From assembly GCA_030704615.1 (NCBI GenBank), contig CM060732.1, positions 81,489,171-81,553,170 of the forward strand: a stretch of DNA of 64,000 nucleotides. Reading direction: 5' to 3'. Both the position numbers and the translations under genes were made by a program. A model generated the notes under the pieces. It was not told the DNA's origin and searched no databases. It saw nothing but the letters and a program-made list of their open reading frames with translations. Below, one piece after another: positions 42,800 to 55,790 of the stretch (the first letter of the stretch is position 1; every line of letters starts with the position of its first letter). Origin of the DNA: Takakia lepidozioides (taxonomy: Eukaryota > Streptophyta > Takakiopsida > Takakiales > Takakiaceae).

Positions 42800-43469
42800 T
42801 AAAATTTTAGAACCATTCAAACCGAATAGCGAGAGCGGTGACAAGTACGTAGCGCACTAATACCGCCTGAACTCGTTCACTATGCCTTAATACACGTGGC
42901 CTTACTACATAAGCCCCCCACTCTAATTCCTAGGCCACAGTAATTCCTGGCCCACTTTAGAATGAACAGGGCCCTAATGAAACTGCTCTACATATATACA
43001 GCTCCATTGGTCCCGTGACAGTACCTGATTTATAATTCCATTTAAAAATATATTATCCCTACCGTTGAGGGGGTTGGCTTGTGGCTGTGCACACCCAAAT
43101 GAGTCAAAACTCAGTACACCGGATACAACGTTATCGCAAATCAAAAACTGAAAATACTAGAGTACTATACCTACTTGAGACTAGAGTGAGTCATACCTTA
43201 CCGCCATAGCTAGCAGCTGGGAAGGTGCCCAGGAAGCACAGAGATGAGAGACGCGAGGGAGAGATTTCGTATGAACAGTCATATGAAGATGTTGGGTTGT
43301 GAGCAACCCATAGCTTGACAGTGTTGGTTGGCAGCTACAGCGAATTGTGACTAGTGGAAGTGTAATTCACAGCAGTATTTACATCCGAGCTGTAGCTTAG
43401 AGTGCCCCCACGGCTAAGAGATCACCACACACTGGTGGCCTTCTCCTAGTAGAGAAGCGTCTGTCATCC
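42800..43469. other. Upstream flank of the P450 gene
   Basis: Should include the P450 promoter and leader. No clear TATA box close to the expected start and no repeats recognised. Confidence 0.4.
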
Positions 43470-46158
43470 ATGGCTTCCATGTTTGATGGAGTTGCTTACT
43501 GGATAGCTGCTGTTTCCATAGCCTGGGTGGCATGGTTCTTTGTGTATCGCGCCCAACAAATGAGGAGGAAGGGCCCCCGTCAATGGCCTGTACTGGGTAG
43601 CGTGATCGAGATCCAGCGCAACTTTGGCCGCCTTCATGACTGGAATTTAGAGTATTTCAAAGATGGCACAAAAACCTACAGCTTCCAAAGCGCAGTTGCC
43701 ACCGTGATAAACACTGTGGATCCTGACAACGTGGAGTACATGCTGAAAAGTAACTTCGCAAATTATGGCAAGGTATGTATAACACCATTTGTGCTGCACC
43801 TCTGTGTTGGCAAGGTTGCTAGGACCCAATCCGATAGCAGATGGTTTTGAACAGCTTGTGAACATTTGCTTTGAAAACTGCAGGGTGGAAATATGCGAGA
43901 GCGGATGCAGGATTTCTTGGGTAGTGGGATCTTCAATGCAGACGGTGATGTCTGGCGACGGCACCGAAAACTTGCCAGCCTTGAGTTTTCATCACACAAG
44001 CTGCGAGATTACAGTACCAAAGCTTTCCGGGCTGATGCCCTCAACCTTCTCAACCTCCTTGACCGGGCCATGTCCCGCCATGAGTCCGTGGACTGTCAGG
44101 TGCGCTGGTTGTTTCCATCTATACCATCTCCCTCACCGGTTGATCGGAAGTATGATAAAGGTATAGAATTTAAACATAGCTTGGTCTAAAGTGTTGGTTA
44201 CCATCATGGAAGTATTGATCCCGGCATGTGCAGGAGCTATTAATGCGTATGACTCTGGATTCGATTTGCAAAGTGGGCTTCGGTGTAGACCTGGGCTGCT
44301 GCTCTGCATTAATGCCTGATGTACCATTCGCATCGGCTTTCGATAAGGTGTCAGAGTTAATATTTGGGCGCCAGGTTTCTTTTACGTGGAAACTACAGCG
44401 AGCACTTAATATCGGTCCAGAGAGAGAGCTGCGGAAGGGACTAGAAGTGTTGGACGCTTTTACTTACAGCGTGATTAAGAATCGCAGGGCTGAAATCAAT
44501 GAAGCAGAGGCGTCCGGCAAAGAGTTTGTGAGCTTCTTGCACGTTGCATTGTCTCACAGTTGTTCAATTTCAGAGGCCCTCTGTGAGTAGCATCCCCGGT
44601 GCAGTTGGTTATGAAAGTTATTTAGCTTGCCGGAATTCTCCCGTTTCTGTATTTTGTGGTCCATCGCAGAAAGTATAGCCTCAAAGTAGCTAATAGTCGC
44701 AGCAGATTTAGATTGAGTTCCATCACCATGTGTCTCTTAGATATAAATGAGTATTGATTCAAGCATGTGGGGAGCAGGGTAGGGAGGATCTCTTATCAAG
44801 GTTCATGGCTTTCCGAAAGGACCAAGAGGATGGGTACAGTGATCGTGACCTACGGGACGCCATCCTCAATTTTGTGATTGCGGGGCGTGACACCACTGCC
44901 ATCACTTTGTCCTGGTTTTTCTACTGTGTTTGCTTGAATCCCGAGGTCTCTGCCAAGGTCTATGAGGAGAGCATTGCAGTTCTGGGGAACCAGGGGAGCT
45001 ACCATGATGTCGCCGAACGGTTGACATTTGAGGCCGTCAGCAAGATGCACTATCTCCATGCAGCTCTCTCTGAAACTCTCCGTCTGTACCCTGCAGTACC
45101 TAGGGTATGGCTGTAGTTTTTCACCTCTGAATGGGAATGATGAGCTTGTTATTAGCATCTGTTCACTTATTGTGCAAGGAGGACTGACAGCAGACACAAA
45201 AGCATGACAAGTCCATGGAGCCCCTTTGATCGTGGCTGCCTGAAACCTCTGTGAATGTCTGTCTGGAAACTTGTCTGTTTTCGACTCCATGTGTTTGTTA
45301 GTTTTCAGTTAATTTGTCTATTCCTCCTCCTTTCCGTTGGTATCAATTGGCAATGGCTTACTATGGGCTGTACAGTGCAGGATGCCAAGTTGGCACATGC
45401 AGATGATGTGCTGCCTGATGGAACAAAAGTGAGAAAGGGAGACGTGCTTGTATATGTTCCGTACGCAATGGGGCGGATGGCTGCTCTGTGGGGCGCGGAC
45501 GCACTGCAGTTCAAGCCTGAACGTTGGCTTAAAAATGGCGTCTTCCAGCCTGAATCACCCTATAAGTTCACTGCTTTCCAGGTGTGACTTTTCTTTCTAG
45601 TGGCTACTTCTCTCAGGTGTAGACCAAGGTGACAAAAACACACCAGTACTCTGACAGTTCACCACATTATATAGTAAGAATTGTCACAGCATGGGTGCTT
45701 TGACTCCCTCCTGCATATCAGATGAAGATGCTGTCTGTTCTACCTTTCAAAATCATCAAGTGCTTAGTCTAATTTGTTCTTATTACATTGTGATTCCTCA
45801 GAGCTTTCTTTCAAGGGTATTTTAAATCTGCTTCTTCTACTTCAAGCTGAAATTTGGTCAATGTTTTCCTCTTCAGCTGTCAAGGGAACCAGAGTTTATA
45901 AACCCATCATAGAGATATTTTAAAATGCAATGTCAGATTGTTCATTTGTCTGACGGAATGAAGATGACAAAATGGGTGCAGGCAGGGCCTCGGATGTGTT
46001 TAGGCAAGGATTCGGCCTATCTGCAAATGAAATTAACAGCTGCACTGCTGCTTCGATTTTTCAAATTTGAATTGGTGCCTGGCCATGCAGTCACTTATAA
46101 AGTCACTCTTGTGATGCCTATGAAATATGGCCTTCATGTCCATGTCTCCTGCTGCTGA
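43470..46158 (+). CDS. Cytochrome P450, CYP704-like (CYP86 clan), six exons
   Basis: Exons 43470-43772, 43884-44099, 44234-44527, 44778-45104, 45381-45581, 45982-46158; all introns are phase 0 and the product is 505 aa, normal for the family. An N-terminal membrane anchor (VAYWIAAVSIAWVAWFFVY) precedes a Pro-containing hinge (KGPRQWPVLGS). Oxygen-binding I-helix AGRDTT is at about 306-311, ExxR is ETLR at about 371, the PERF-type motif is FKPERW, and the haem loop FQAGPRMCLG has Cys about 453. LTLDSICKVGFGV-type and ALNIGPERELRK stretches fit CYP704. By family, an ER enzyme that omega-hydroxylates long-chain fatty acids for cutin or sporopollenin; the exact substrate is inference. All key residues are present. 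The exon 3 donor (TTT|GTGAGC) is the least certain join. Confidence 0.88.
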
Positions 46159-48772
46159 GAATGTGCACAAGCTTTTCATGAAGAGAAAAGAGGATGATGA
46201 TGGTATGTTACACCCATTGTACAACCTTGGTGTGACTGGTAGATTGTCAGGATGTCTCATTCTCTCCGCCAGGATCTTCCATGTGGATGGCCAAAACCCA
46301 TGGCTTTCCTCACAAAATGGATAGAAACAGACATTACAATTTCCATTTCTGCAATATTTCCATCACACAAGGTAACAGATGCTTTCAAGGCGTCTTTATA
46401 TCCTAAGCAGGGATGTATGAAATCTGTAGCCTGGAATGCCACCTGCTGGATGCAGTCTTCTTCAGGCTTGCCCTGTTGTCAGACACTGTCAGACTTCTCC
46501 CCAAGAAGTAGTTTCTCAATGTGAGCTGAAGTATCAGCCTATGTTATTTACATTCTTCAAGCTTTGCGTGCAAGTCAATAGAGTGCGCATAAACTTGAGA
46601 AAGCAACAACAGTGTAACTGTATGACCACATTTTGTTGACCATTTTACTGTTGCCATCGAGTGGTAATCTCAAAGTTGTCAGATGTGTATGTTTGCAAGC
46701 TGATTGGAAGCACTCTACGCCAATAATGTGGAAGAGCACAGGTGGTATGAATAACAGCGGATACTTTACCCGAATTGTTCTTCCCTGCATACACGTTCTA
46801 GCCCTTGTAACCCTGCCATTTTTGGCTGAGGTCTTCGGCTTTCAGGACCTGAAGCGGTTGGCAGCTTACGCCTGTTGAGATACTTCATCGTTGGGTGACA
46901 TTTAAGCACTGCCAAAAAAAATTGTTTGTATTTATCGTGCCATTAAAAAGCAGAATTAATGAGGGTGCATTCCACCTGGCGGAATGCACCCCTCAGCTCC
47001 CTCGTGTGCATTCCGCAATGCAGAATGCACCGGCCATTAGATTTTTTTTTTAATTTTTTGGCATTTCTTTATGCAGGGTAATGCCCTCCACTCAGGGCAT
47101 TACCCTATACGTAAAGTTATCTGTAAAATACCACAAACTAGGGGTGAGTACCCACAGTTTGGCCAAAATAGGGGACGAGTCATAAACTGGAGATCAAACT
47201 AATACAAATAGAAAAACACATAGGATGAAACAAGTTTCTTCACCAAAATTCGGAGTCAAACTAGTTTCGTACCTAGTTTGGGTTTTGCCAAGCTGCAGGG
47301 CGAGACGCCCTGCGAGACGAAAGAGGAGAGTATCGTGCACCTAAGCATCGTCCCACAACATACATCGCTGTCCAACCACATTTCCTAGCGTATAGTCCTA
47401 GAAAATTATGTCACAATAGAGCCTTCCGAGCCTCTCTCACCTCCATGGCTCTAGTTCATGAGTAGGAGTGTGTGGGAGTGTTGTATGGTGGATTCTCTTA
47501 GAAGGTATCATTGGCTTGACTATTGTAGAGTGAGATTGTATTTGGAAGGGTTACCATGTGTGTTCTTAATGTGTGTTCTTAGTGTGATGTGGTTTCATGC
47601 AAAGAAAGTTTCCATTGCATTCTACTTCTCTCATTTCTATCTCTTATCATTAGAAGAAGTTGAGCATTCCTAAGCCCCACGTGGAGATAAGTCTCTCCAC
47701 ATCCCAAGTGAGGTTACTTGGCACACGACAAGAGTCAACAAAATACAAATATAAATGTATAAAATGCTAATTAGTTAGAAATAACTATTTTTAACCAACC
47801 TTGACTAAAACCATGATAAGAGTGACAAGAATGGAGAGATGCTACGTCCCGTCCCCGACACTCGGATTGGGGATGAAACGCATGTTAAGCCTAAGTGGGG
47901 CCAAACTCACTACCAATGTTGAAAATACCAACTGGTTCCATAGTACCTATTGGCATATTCACTGAATTTAATATCCGAAGGTACTCAATAACTTAGTACT
48001 ATGATTGATTTGCGGATGTGTATCAATAGGATAAGTATTCCGATCAATCCATGTCTAAATAACTAAAATTAAAGTTAAAATAACAGCCAAATCATTAACA
48101 TACTTTAACCCTTAAACGCACTCCAGGCCCAAAACGGGCTTCAGAGCCTACATACTAAAAGGTATATTGATTTTTCAAATGTGCTTCCATTTTCATGAAA
48201 TTGGTGCCATAAATGGCTCATGTTGTGGACTGCCCGGATAGGGCAGCTGATTGCCCTAATTTCAAGTTAAAGCAAAGTTGTCTCATCATCCGGCGAACAT
48301 GGAGATCAAGTTTTGATGAAAGTAATTATCTCTTTTTCATGCTAAGATTTTTTCACACATGTGTGAGAAAAGCTCATTGTGAGGGTTTGCCCATGTTTGA
48401 CCAAATGACAACACCCCATTATATCATTGGGCCCTACATTCAAGAGTGGTGTTTCATGGATTTGGGGGCTAATGAGATTGGCAGGTAGGTGCAGGAGGAT
48501 GGTATGATGGTATGCACATAATGTTCTTAAGGCCCCGGCCACACCTGCCAATTAGTAAGTCAATCAGGTTAGGTAATTGATGTTAGCGGCTAAGAAAGTT
48601 AAGTAATCTTCTAAAAGTTAGTTGATTTCCTTAAGAGATTAAATATTCTGGTGCAAAAGTCAGACTTTGCATTACATGATAATGTTGCAGATTTTAACTT
48701 AGTACTCAAAGCGAAGCGACCGCTCTAGTCATATCTGTCCCCTCCCTCTCCTCCAAGTATGTTGGTCCTCCC
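46159..48772. other. Intergenic with hairpins and a hAT scrap
   Basis: Contains the hairpin cluster listed separately. At about 47918-48060 there is a degenerate inverted copy of the hAT-like element's right part (shared phrases around CCTATTGATAC, CGCAAATC and ACTATGGAACC). An ORF at 48213-48488 has no recognised domain. Confidence 0.45.
46961..47106. repeat. Cluster of three perfect or near-perfect hairpins
   Basis: Arms GAGGGTGCATTCC/GGAATGCACCCCTC at 46961-46994; GTGCATTC/GAATGCAC at about 47005-47030; AGGGTAATGCCCT at 47075-47087 with AGGGCATTACCCT at 47094-47106 (13 bp perfect, 6-nt loop). A T-rich run separates the second and third. Confidence 0.7.
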
Positions 48773-50572
48773 TCAGACTTGAGTCTCTCCAGGTGTGCAT
48801 CTGTGCTCATCCCAGTAGTGACCAGTCATGCGGCTACTGTTGGCAAGTTGAAACTGGAAAGAATGGTTCTTGTGCACGGGCCATAGCTGGGGGGGGGGGG
48901 TGGCTGTAGCTGTTGTATTGGTTGGGGTTACCATAGCCTTGGTGTCTTTGTGTTTGCTACGTGCGAAGCACCTTCCCACAGACGGATCAGACACTGATTT
49001 ATCTGAACCATCAGCTGTTGGTAATTTTGGGCTCACAGGCTGCTGGGCTCACGGGCTCCTAAAACACTGGTTCATCTCGATCATCACTTGTTGGTACTTT
49101 GTTGCATGTTACGAAGTTTCTTTCTTTCTTTGACTTAGATAGAAGTTGTTATCTCTGTCAATAAATTTTGCATCGGTCTCTCTCCCTCTCTTTGGTAGGA
49201 ATACTGAAAGACCTGCAGAGAGGAAAGATGAATTGCAATTGCCCGTTGTGTAGGCAACCCTGTTGAAATTCAACAGTATACAAACATCCTTGAATACAGC
49301 TACTGTGACTACAAAATTTAACTCACACAGCCCAGAAAATGCAACGTTTTATGTTTCATTCAACATCTGAATGTTTTCTTTTTCAAGCTCTTCTTATCGG
49401 TTTTAAGACCCGTTCACATTTTCAACTGTGCAGTGTGAAGGGGAACTCTCAGCTTTGCTCGGCAACATCAGACTTGAATCTCTCCAGGTGTGCATCTATG
49501 CTCACCCCAGTAGTGATCAGTCCTGCGGCTGCTGTTGGTAAGTCAGGAACTGGAAAGAATGATTAACGTGTAGGGGCCATAGCTGCGGGGGTGGCTGGAG
49601 CTGTTGTATTGGTTGTATTGGTTGGGGTTACCATAGCCTTGGTGTCTTTGTGTTTGTTATGTGCGAAGCGCCTTCCCACAAACGGATCAGACACTAGTTC
49701 ATCTGAACCATCAGCTGTTGGAAATTCCAATTCTTTGTTGCATGTTACGAAGTTTCTTTCTTTCTTTGACTCAGATCTGTCAATAAATTCTGCATCGGTC
49801 TCTCTCTCTCTCTTTGGTAGGAATACTGAAAGACATGCAGAGAGGAAAGATAAATTGCAATTGCCCGTTGTGTGGGCAACCTTGTTGAAAATCAGCAGTA
49901 TACAAACATACTTGCATACAGCTACTGTGAATGTAAATAACTCACACAACCTACAAAAAGCAATGTTTTATGTTTCATTCAACATCTGAATACTTTATTT
50001 TCCAAGCTCTTCTTATCAGTTTTAAGACCCGCAAACTGATGTTCACATTTTCAACTGTGCAGTGTGAAGGGAACACTCAGCTTTGTTCTGCAACATCAGA
50101 CTTGAGTCTCTCCAGCCGTGCATCTGTGCTCACCCCAGTAGTGATCAGTCATGCGGCTGCTGTTGGCAAGTCAGGAACTGGAAAGAATGGTTAACGTGCA
50201 GGGGCCAAAGCTGCGGGGGTGGCTGGAGCTGTTGTATTGGTTGGGGTTACCACAGCCTTGGTGTCTTTGTGTTTGCTACGTGCGAAGCGCCTTCCCACAG
50301 ACGGATCAGACACTGGTTCATCTGAACCATCAGCTGTTGGTAATTCCAATTCTCTGTTGCATGTTACGAAGTTTCTTCCTTTCTTTCCGCGGACGTTTTA
50401 AAGCACCTTTCATTTCATTTCATTGCATTTCTTTGATTCAGATAGAAGTTATATTTGTTATCCCTGTCAATAAATTCTACATCGGTCTCTCTTCCTCTCT
50501 TTGGTAGGAATCCTGAAAGACATGCAGAGAGGAAAGAGGAATTGCAATTGCCCGTTGTGTGGGCAACCTGAA
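48773..50572 (+). repeat. Tandem triplication of a receptor-kinase TM exon plus LINE scrap
   Basis: Three copies start near 48777, 49470 and 50099 (TCAGACTTGAGTCTCTCCAG). Each carries the end of an extracellular region (QLCSATSDL, SHAAAVGKSGTGKN), a single transmembrane segment (AGAVVLVGVTTALVSLCLL) and a juxtamembrane stretch (RAKRLPTDGSDTGSSEPSA). Each ends with a LINE-A scrap coding KDMQRGKRNCNCPLCGQP. Spacing is 630-690 bp. All three have stops between the extracellular and TM parts, so none is obviously functional. Confidence 0.75.
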
Positions 50573-50949
50573 TACAATATTCATTTTCTGATTCATTGTC
50601 CTGGGTACTCTCACGAGAGAGACGCCCACTTCAAATTCATCAAGGGAATTGTGCCTGAACCTCTCTGTTTACCCATTTTGAAAGTCTCAAGGCTGGAAAG
50701 TTGATTCATCTGCAGTGGCTGCAGTGGCAGTTGTAGCCACCTTCTGTGTTTTTAATACATGTTCTGCCGTCTCCCCTATAATTGGGTGCTGTTGTACAAG
50801 ACCGAGCCAACCAGGCATTTAGTGACTACACGACTCAAGAGTCATTTGGTCTGGAATGGATGGAACAGAAAGTGGGAAGCATATCCGTTAGGTCCATCGC
50901 GTCTTATGAGTACATTCTGTGTGTGTGTGTGTTGGTGGGGGGTGTTAAA

Positions 50950-51398
50950 CTCATGGCGGGGAGTCTACCTTTGAACAATAAAAGATGCAGAGAGGAAAGG
51001 GAGATTGTTATCGCCTAATGTGTGGGCTGCCTGAATACAATATCCATTTGCTGAGACATTGTCCAGGGTATTCTCACCAGAGGGTGACCCTCTTCAGGTC
51101 CATCAGGAACATTGTTCCTGCACCTCTGTTCACCAACTGTGAAAATCTCGAGGCTGAGCATAAAGCCCTGGCCTGTTGGGGTCTAATTGCTTTGCAGCTC
51201 ACACACAGCAGATTGATGCTTGTGTGAAGGGCTTTGAGTATATCTGGAAAGCCCGAACTAATTGTTTATATCAGGGTAAATGCCACTACCAGAGTGAGCC
51301 CCTAACAAAGGTAGTGTCTGTTCCCTCTGTTCTGCCTAAACTGAGCACGAGGTCTATGGCGACAAGGCTACAACAAACACCGTCTTATGAGTACATTC
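50950..51398 (+). mobile_element. LINE-A 3' end copy
   Basis: Codes, with frameshifts, AGSLPLNNK, then YNIHLLRHCPGYSHQR and LEAEHKALACWGL, followed by the 3' region (CAGAGTGAGCCCCTAACAAA, ACAAGGCTACAACAAAC) and CTTATGAGTACATTCTG. 5'-truncated and decayed. Further tail-like words lie at 50905, 51440 and 51505. Confidence 0.7.
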
Positions 51399-53041
51399 TG
51401 TTTTTGTGTGTGTGTTTCTCAAGGCTACAGAAAACAACATCTTATGAGTACTTTATTTCCTCTGTGTTTCTCTTCTGGCACAAAGAGAGGGCAAGCGAAG
51501 TCAAATGAGTACATTGTCGTGTCTCTCTCTTTCACATCCTCCCTTCTCTTCCATCAGGTGGTCAAATCCTTTTCTCTTGATCAAGCCTAGATTTTGCTTA
51601 CAAAGGTACGGGGGAACAGTGGACTGGGTGAAGGGGCCAGAAGCACCATTGGTTGGAGGTAGGCTGGCCGCAGTTGCGGAATCTCAACGAGCCCGTCAAT
51701 GCAACCAAGAAATTCAGCTCCAATAATTGATAGGGGAGGGTGGATTTGGGCTAGTCTACAAAGGACTTCTTGAAGATGGAACCATTGTGGCCATCAAGAA
51801 GCGCACTGGTGGCCCAAACCCAGAGTTTGCCGATGAGGTTTGTACTCATGCTGTCCAATTTTAAATTTGCTAGGCTTTCTTTGAAACTAGTATGGTCTCA
51901 TGCCAAACGGACCTCATGTCTACCAGACAGAGCAGGGATTGGAAGTGATGGTTTTGATTTCGGCTATTGGCAGGCGGGGAGGCTTTCACGAGTGCGGCAT
52001 AGACATGTGGTGAACTTTTTGGGATTTTGCCAAGAATCCGAACAACAGATGCTAGTGTTTGTTGATTGTGTCAGATCTGGACTGGTCATGCCATGCTCAA
52101 CAGTGCTCTGGTGAAACTTGACTTCAAGCAGAGATTGTCAATTGCCCTTGGGGCAGCTAAGGGTACTGTGCCCTCCTGGTAGGAATGTGTTCAATCATTA
52201 TGTGGCTGGCCTTCAAGCAGACATTGGCTAGAGTTCTGTGTCCCTGCTTGTGCCCATACTTCTAGAGTTGCACTCAATACAGGGAGAGAAATGAAATGAA
52301 ATGATACTTTGTAATGTCTGTGGAAAGCTGAAACGGAAGAGAAAGCATGAAACAAGAAAGACAGAGGGGCCCCTACAAGCAGCTTAAAAACAATGAGATG
52401 CCTCTTGCAGATTTGCTACTAAGAATTTCTGATCCTCATAATGGAAGACGTCTGTGAGAGCAATAGAAGCTCCCACAGATCTCATAGTAGAGAGGACACT
52501 AAAAGACGCAATGTTCTTCTTTCACTGAGAAAGAGACACAGAAAGAGACTTATACTGTCCACTGAAAGCCTCTTAAGGTTATGGGACGACACAGAAATGA
52601 AATGAAATGAAATGGTGCTCTATAACGTCCGCGGAAAGCTCATAGAGCTTATGGGACAAAATGGAAAGGAAAACATGAGAAATGAAATGAAATGAAATGG
52701 TGCTTTATAACGTCCGCGGAAAGCTCATAGAGCTTATGGGACAAAGTGGAAGGAAGAACATGAGAGAAAATAGGAAAACCAGAGTCAGAGAAAAGAACTA
52801 TTGGAGTGATTGTCTAAGGGTGAATGCCTCGTGCAGGTAGGCTGCCAAACATTTCTGATCCTCATAGTGGAAGACTTCAGTGAGAGATTGGGTTCCACGG
52901 AATAGACAATGGAATCTCCCACGGATCTCATAGTATAGGGGGCAATAGAAGAAGTGTTCTTCAGTTTCAATTTCCTGGTTGCGCCCTGTGCAAGCAGGGC
53001 ATAGGCGGTCCTCCCGCTGCAGGTTTTCCCATCTGCCAGTC

Positions 53042-53050
53042 TCTATCCGT
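53042..53050. repeat. Left target-site duplication of LINE-A
   Basis: TCTATCCGT, repeated exactly at 55782-55790. Removing the sequence between them restores the LINE-B reading frame (…HNLRIETGRW…). Confidence 0.8.
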
Positions 53051-55781
53051 TCCATTGTGGACTACATCATAATGGACAAAATTTTGTTCCCCCAGTGTAT
53101 CAATGTGTTGATCGACAGAACTGATATTGGTACCTCTGACCACTTCCTGGTTTGGACTGAGATCAAAAGGTGTTTTCCCACCACCAAGAGATCTGTGAAA
53201 CGTTCGATTCGGAAGTGGCGCATAGAAAAATTCCACAATGAGGACTTCAAGGCCGAGTACGTCCAGGCCTTGCAAGAGGCTCTCCCTCATTTTGTCCAAT
53301 CACTCCAAGAACTTCAGTCACGCTCTGTTAACGCAAGAAATGAAGTCGAAAGAGCAGTGGACTCTTGGGAGAGTTTCGTTTCCTCCGTGGCTGACAAGAT
53401 CATTGGGAGGAAACTAATTGTCTGCGGTAGAGCAGTTAATTGGTGGACTAATGAGATTAAACTCAAGATAGCTGAGAGACGAGCCCTCTATAAAGAGTGC
53501 TGCAATTTGGAAACCAACAGAGAATTGTGGGCGAGGTACTACCAGCTCCGTAAAGATATCAATCAGCTAGTTAGGTCTCAGAAGAAATTGTACTGGGACA
53601 AGTTATACAGTGAAATAAACTCAAACCACCATGGTGGTAATGACAAGAAATTCTGGTTGGCCCTTCAACGTTTGTACAAGCCGAAAAACGGTCAGCAAGT
53701 ACAAGCGCTGAAGACTACTAAAGGTGCAGTGGTGACTTCATCGGTTGACTCTGTTAAAACCTGTGAACTAACTACAGTATCCTTGGCAGAAATTCTAGGT
53801 CTAACAGTGAGGGGTCTTCTGCTGAATGGAGGGACACAGTTGGAAAAACTGTTCCTATGATTCAAAACAGCCCTGATGAACTGGAGTATATTTCAATGGC
53901 TTATAATGCTCCCATTAGTTCTTCTGAGATTGTGGAAGCAATTGAACATTTAAATGGATATAAAGCTGGTGGACCTGATGGTATTGTCAACGAGCTTATC
54001 AAGCACGGTGGCGATCCCATGATAGAGGCCCTAGTTCTCCTCTGTAACCTTATCTGGAAGACTGAAATGATCCCCTTTCGCTGGCGACAGGGGGTCATTG
54101 TCAATCTATACAAGAAGGGTGACAGAGAAGAACCGGGGAACTACCGTGGCATCACGCTCCTCAATGCTGTTGGCAAGACATTCTGCAGAGTTATAAGTAC
54201 TCGTCTCGAGGTTGATCTGGAGTCTAGAGGTTGTTTCCACGAAGGCCAAGCTGGTTTTCGGCGAAACAGGGGCTGTGTGGATCATATCTTCACTCTAAGC
54301 CAGATTATCCAGGGAAGGAAAAAAGAAGGGAAACCCACTTATGTCTTTTTCCTGGATGTCAAAAAGGCTTATGACACAGTGTGGAGAGATGGCCTATGGT
54401 TCCGCCTCTGGTCTTGTGGGATCAAGGGAAAGATGTGGAGAGTTGTCCACAACTTGTATGCTCACACCAAAAGCTGTGTCACTGTTAACGGACAGAAGTC
54501 CAACTTCTTTGACATAGACCAAGGTGTAGCTCAAGGATGTACTCTCTCCCCTCTGCTCTTCAATGTTTTCATCAATCAACTCCTCGAGGATGTGGAAAGT
54601 GAGGGATTTGGATTAAGGGTGGGTGATACCACCATACCAGCCCTTATGTTTGCGGATGACTTCGCAGGCATAGGGGAGACTCCAACCAATCTCCAGGAGT
54701 TGATTGATTGCGCGAAGAGATACTTTGATCTTTGGGGGCTAGAGGCTAATGTCAGCAAATGTGCAGTGGTAGCATTCAACGACAGAGGAGAGGGAGGAAG
54801 TGATCTTAAGTGGCAGTGGGGTAGTCAAGAGATCCCGGTCCTCCCTTCCTACACTTACCTGGGCGTTGAGTTCTCCTCCAATTGTAATTGGGATGCACAT
54901 ATCTGGAAAGTTGTTCAAACTGGCAAGGGCAAAGCTCTGGGGCTCACTAAATTTTTCCACTGCAGAGGGGTCAACTCTGAGGTTAAGAAAACCATGCTTT
55001 GTCGTGTTATTAGACCTGCCTTGGAGTACGGATCTGCTATATGGGTTGATAACTCCAACCAGGCTAAGTCTCTAGAATCCATTCAAGTGGGGATGCTTAA
55101 GGAGTGTATGTCAGCATGCTCCAAAACAGCCAATGTGGCTGTTCGGGGTGAGTTTGGCATTCCGTCCTTAAGCTCCCGACAAGTGTCCTCAGCCATGTCT
55201 GTTGCCATGAGATTGTCTGATGAAAATGAAGTTAGGCAGAAAACTTCCCTGAACTTGTTTCCAGTCTGTGACATGGGGGAGGACATCTTGGATGACCTCA
55301 AGGGTCTACCCACTCTCGGCACTAGACTGAAATTTAAACTCAGGGCAGGAAGCCTACCTTTGAACAGCAAACAGAAGCAGAGAGGAAAGGGAGAGTGCAA
55401 TTGCCCGTTGTGTGGGCAATCTGAAGACGGTATTCATTTTCTGATACACTGTGGGTTCTCTCACCAAAGAGACGCTCTCTTCAACTCTATCAAGGGAATT
55501 GTGCCTGTACCCCTGTTTACCAACTTTGAAAGTCTCGAGGCTGAGCCCAGGCCCTCCTGAGGCCTAGTTTTTGGGCAAATCACACACAGCAGATTGATGC
55601 TTGTGTGAAGGGATTTCTAGAGGATATCTGGAAAACCCGGATTAATTCTATATATGGAGGTAAGTCTTACTACCAACGTCAGCCCCTGACAGAGGTAGGT
55701 TCTGTCCCTTTTGTTCCCGCTCAAACTGGGCGCGGGGTCAATGGCCACAAGGCTACGGCAAACAACGTCTTATGAGTACAA
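53051..55781 (+). mobile_element. LINE-A non-LTR retrotransposon, 5'-truncated
   Basis: Codes the end of an AP-type endonuclease (IVDYIIMDKILF, GTSDHFLVW with the SDH motif), a long linker, then RT. RT landmarks: NGYKAGGPDGIVNELIK, RWRQGVIVNLYKKGDREEPG, NYRGITLL, motif A VFFLDVKKAYDT, GVAQGCTLSPLLFN, and catalytic FADDF. The C-terminus has a Cys/His module CNCPLCGQSEDGIHFLIHC. A one-base frameshift near 53800 separates the endonuclease frame (stop 53860) from the RT frame (open to 55560), so this copy cannot make a full protein. The 3' end is CGTCTTATGAGTACA. Flanked by 9-bp duplications. Inserted into LINE-B on the opposite strand. Confidence 0.9.
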
Positions 55782-55790
55782 TCTATCCGT
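55782..55790. repeat. Right target-site duplication of LINE-A
   Basis: TCTATCCGT, identical to 53042-53050; lies directly after the LINE-A 3' end GAGTACAA. Confidence 0.8.

Noticed and set aside
52979-53050. Start of the LINE-A endonuclease ORF at 52979
   Set aside because: The first 24 codons lie in antisense LINE-B; the target duplication puts the LINE-A boundary at 53051.
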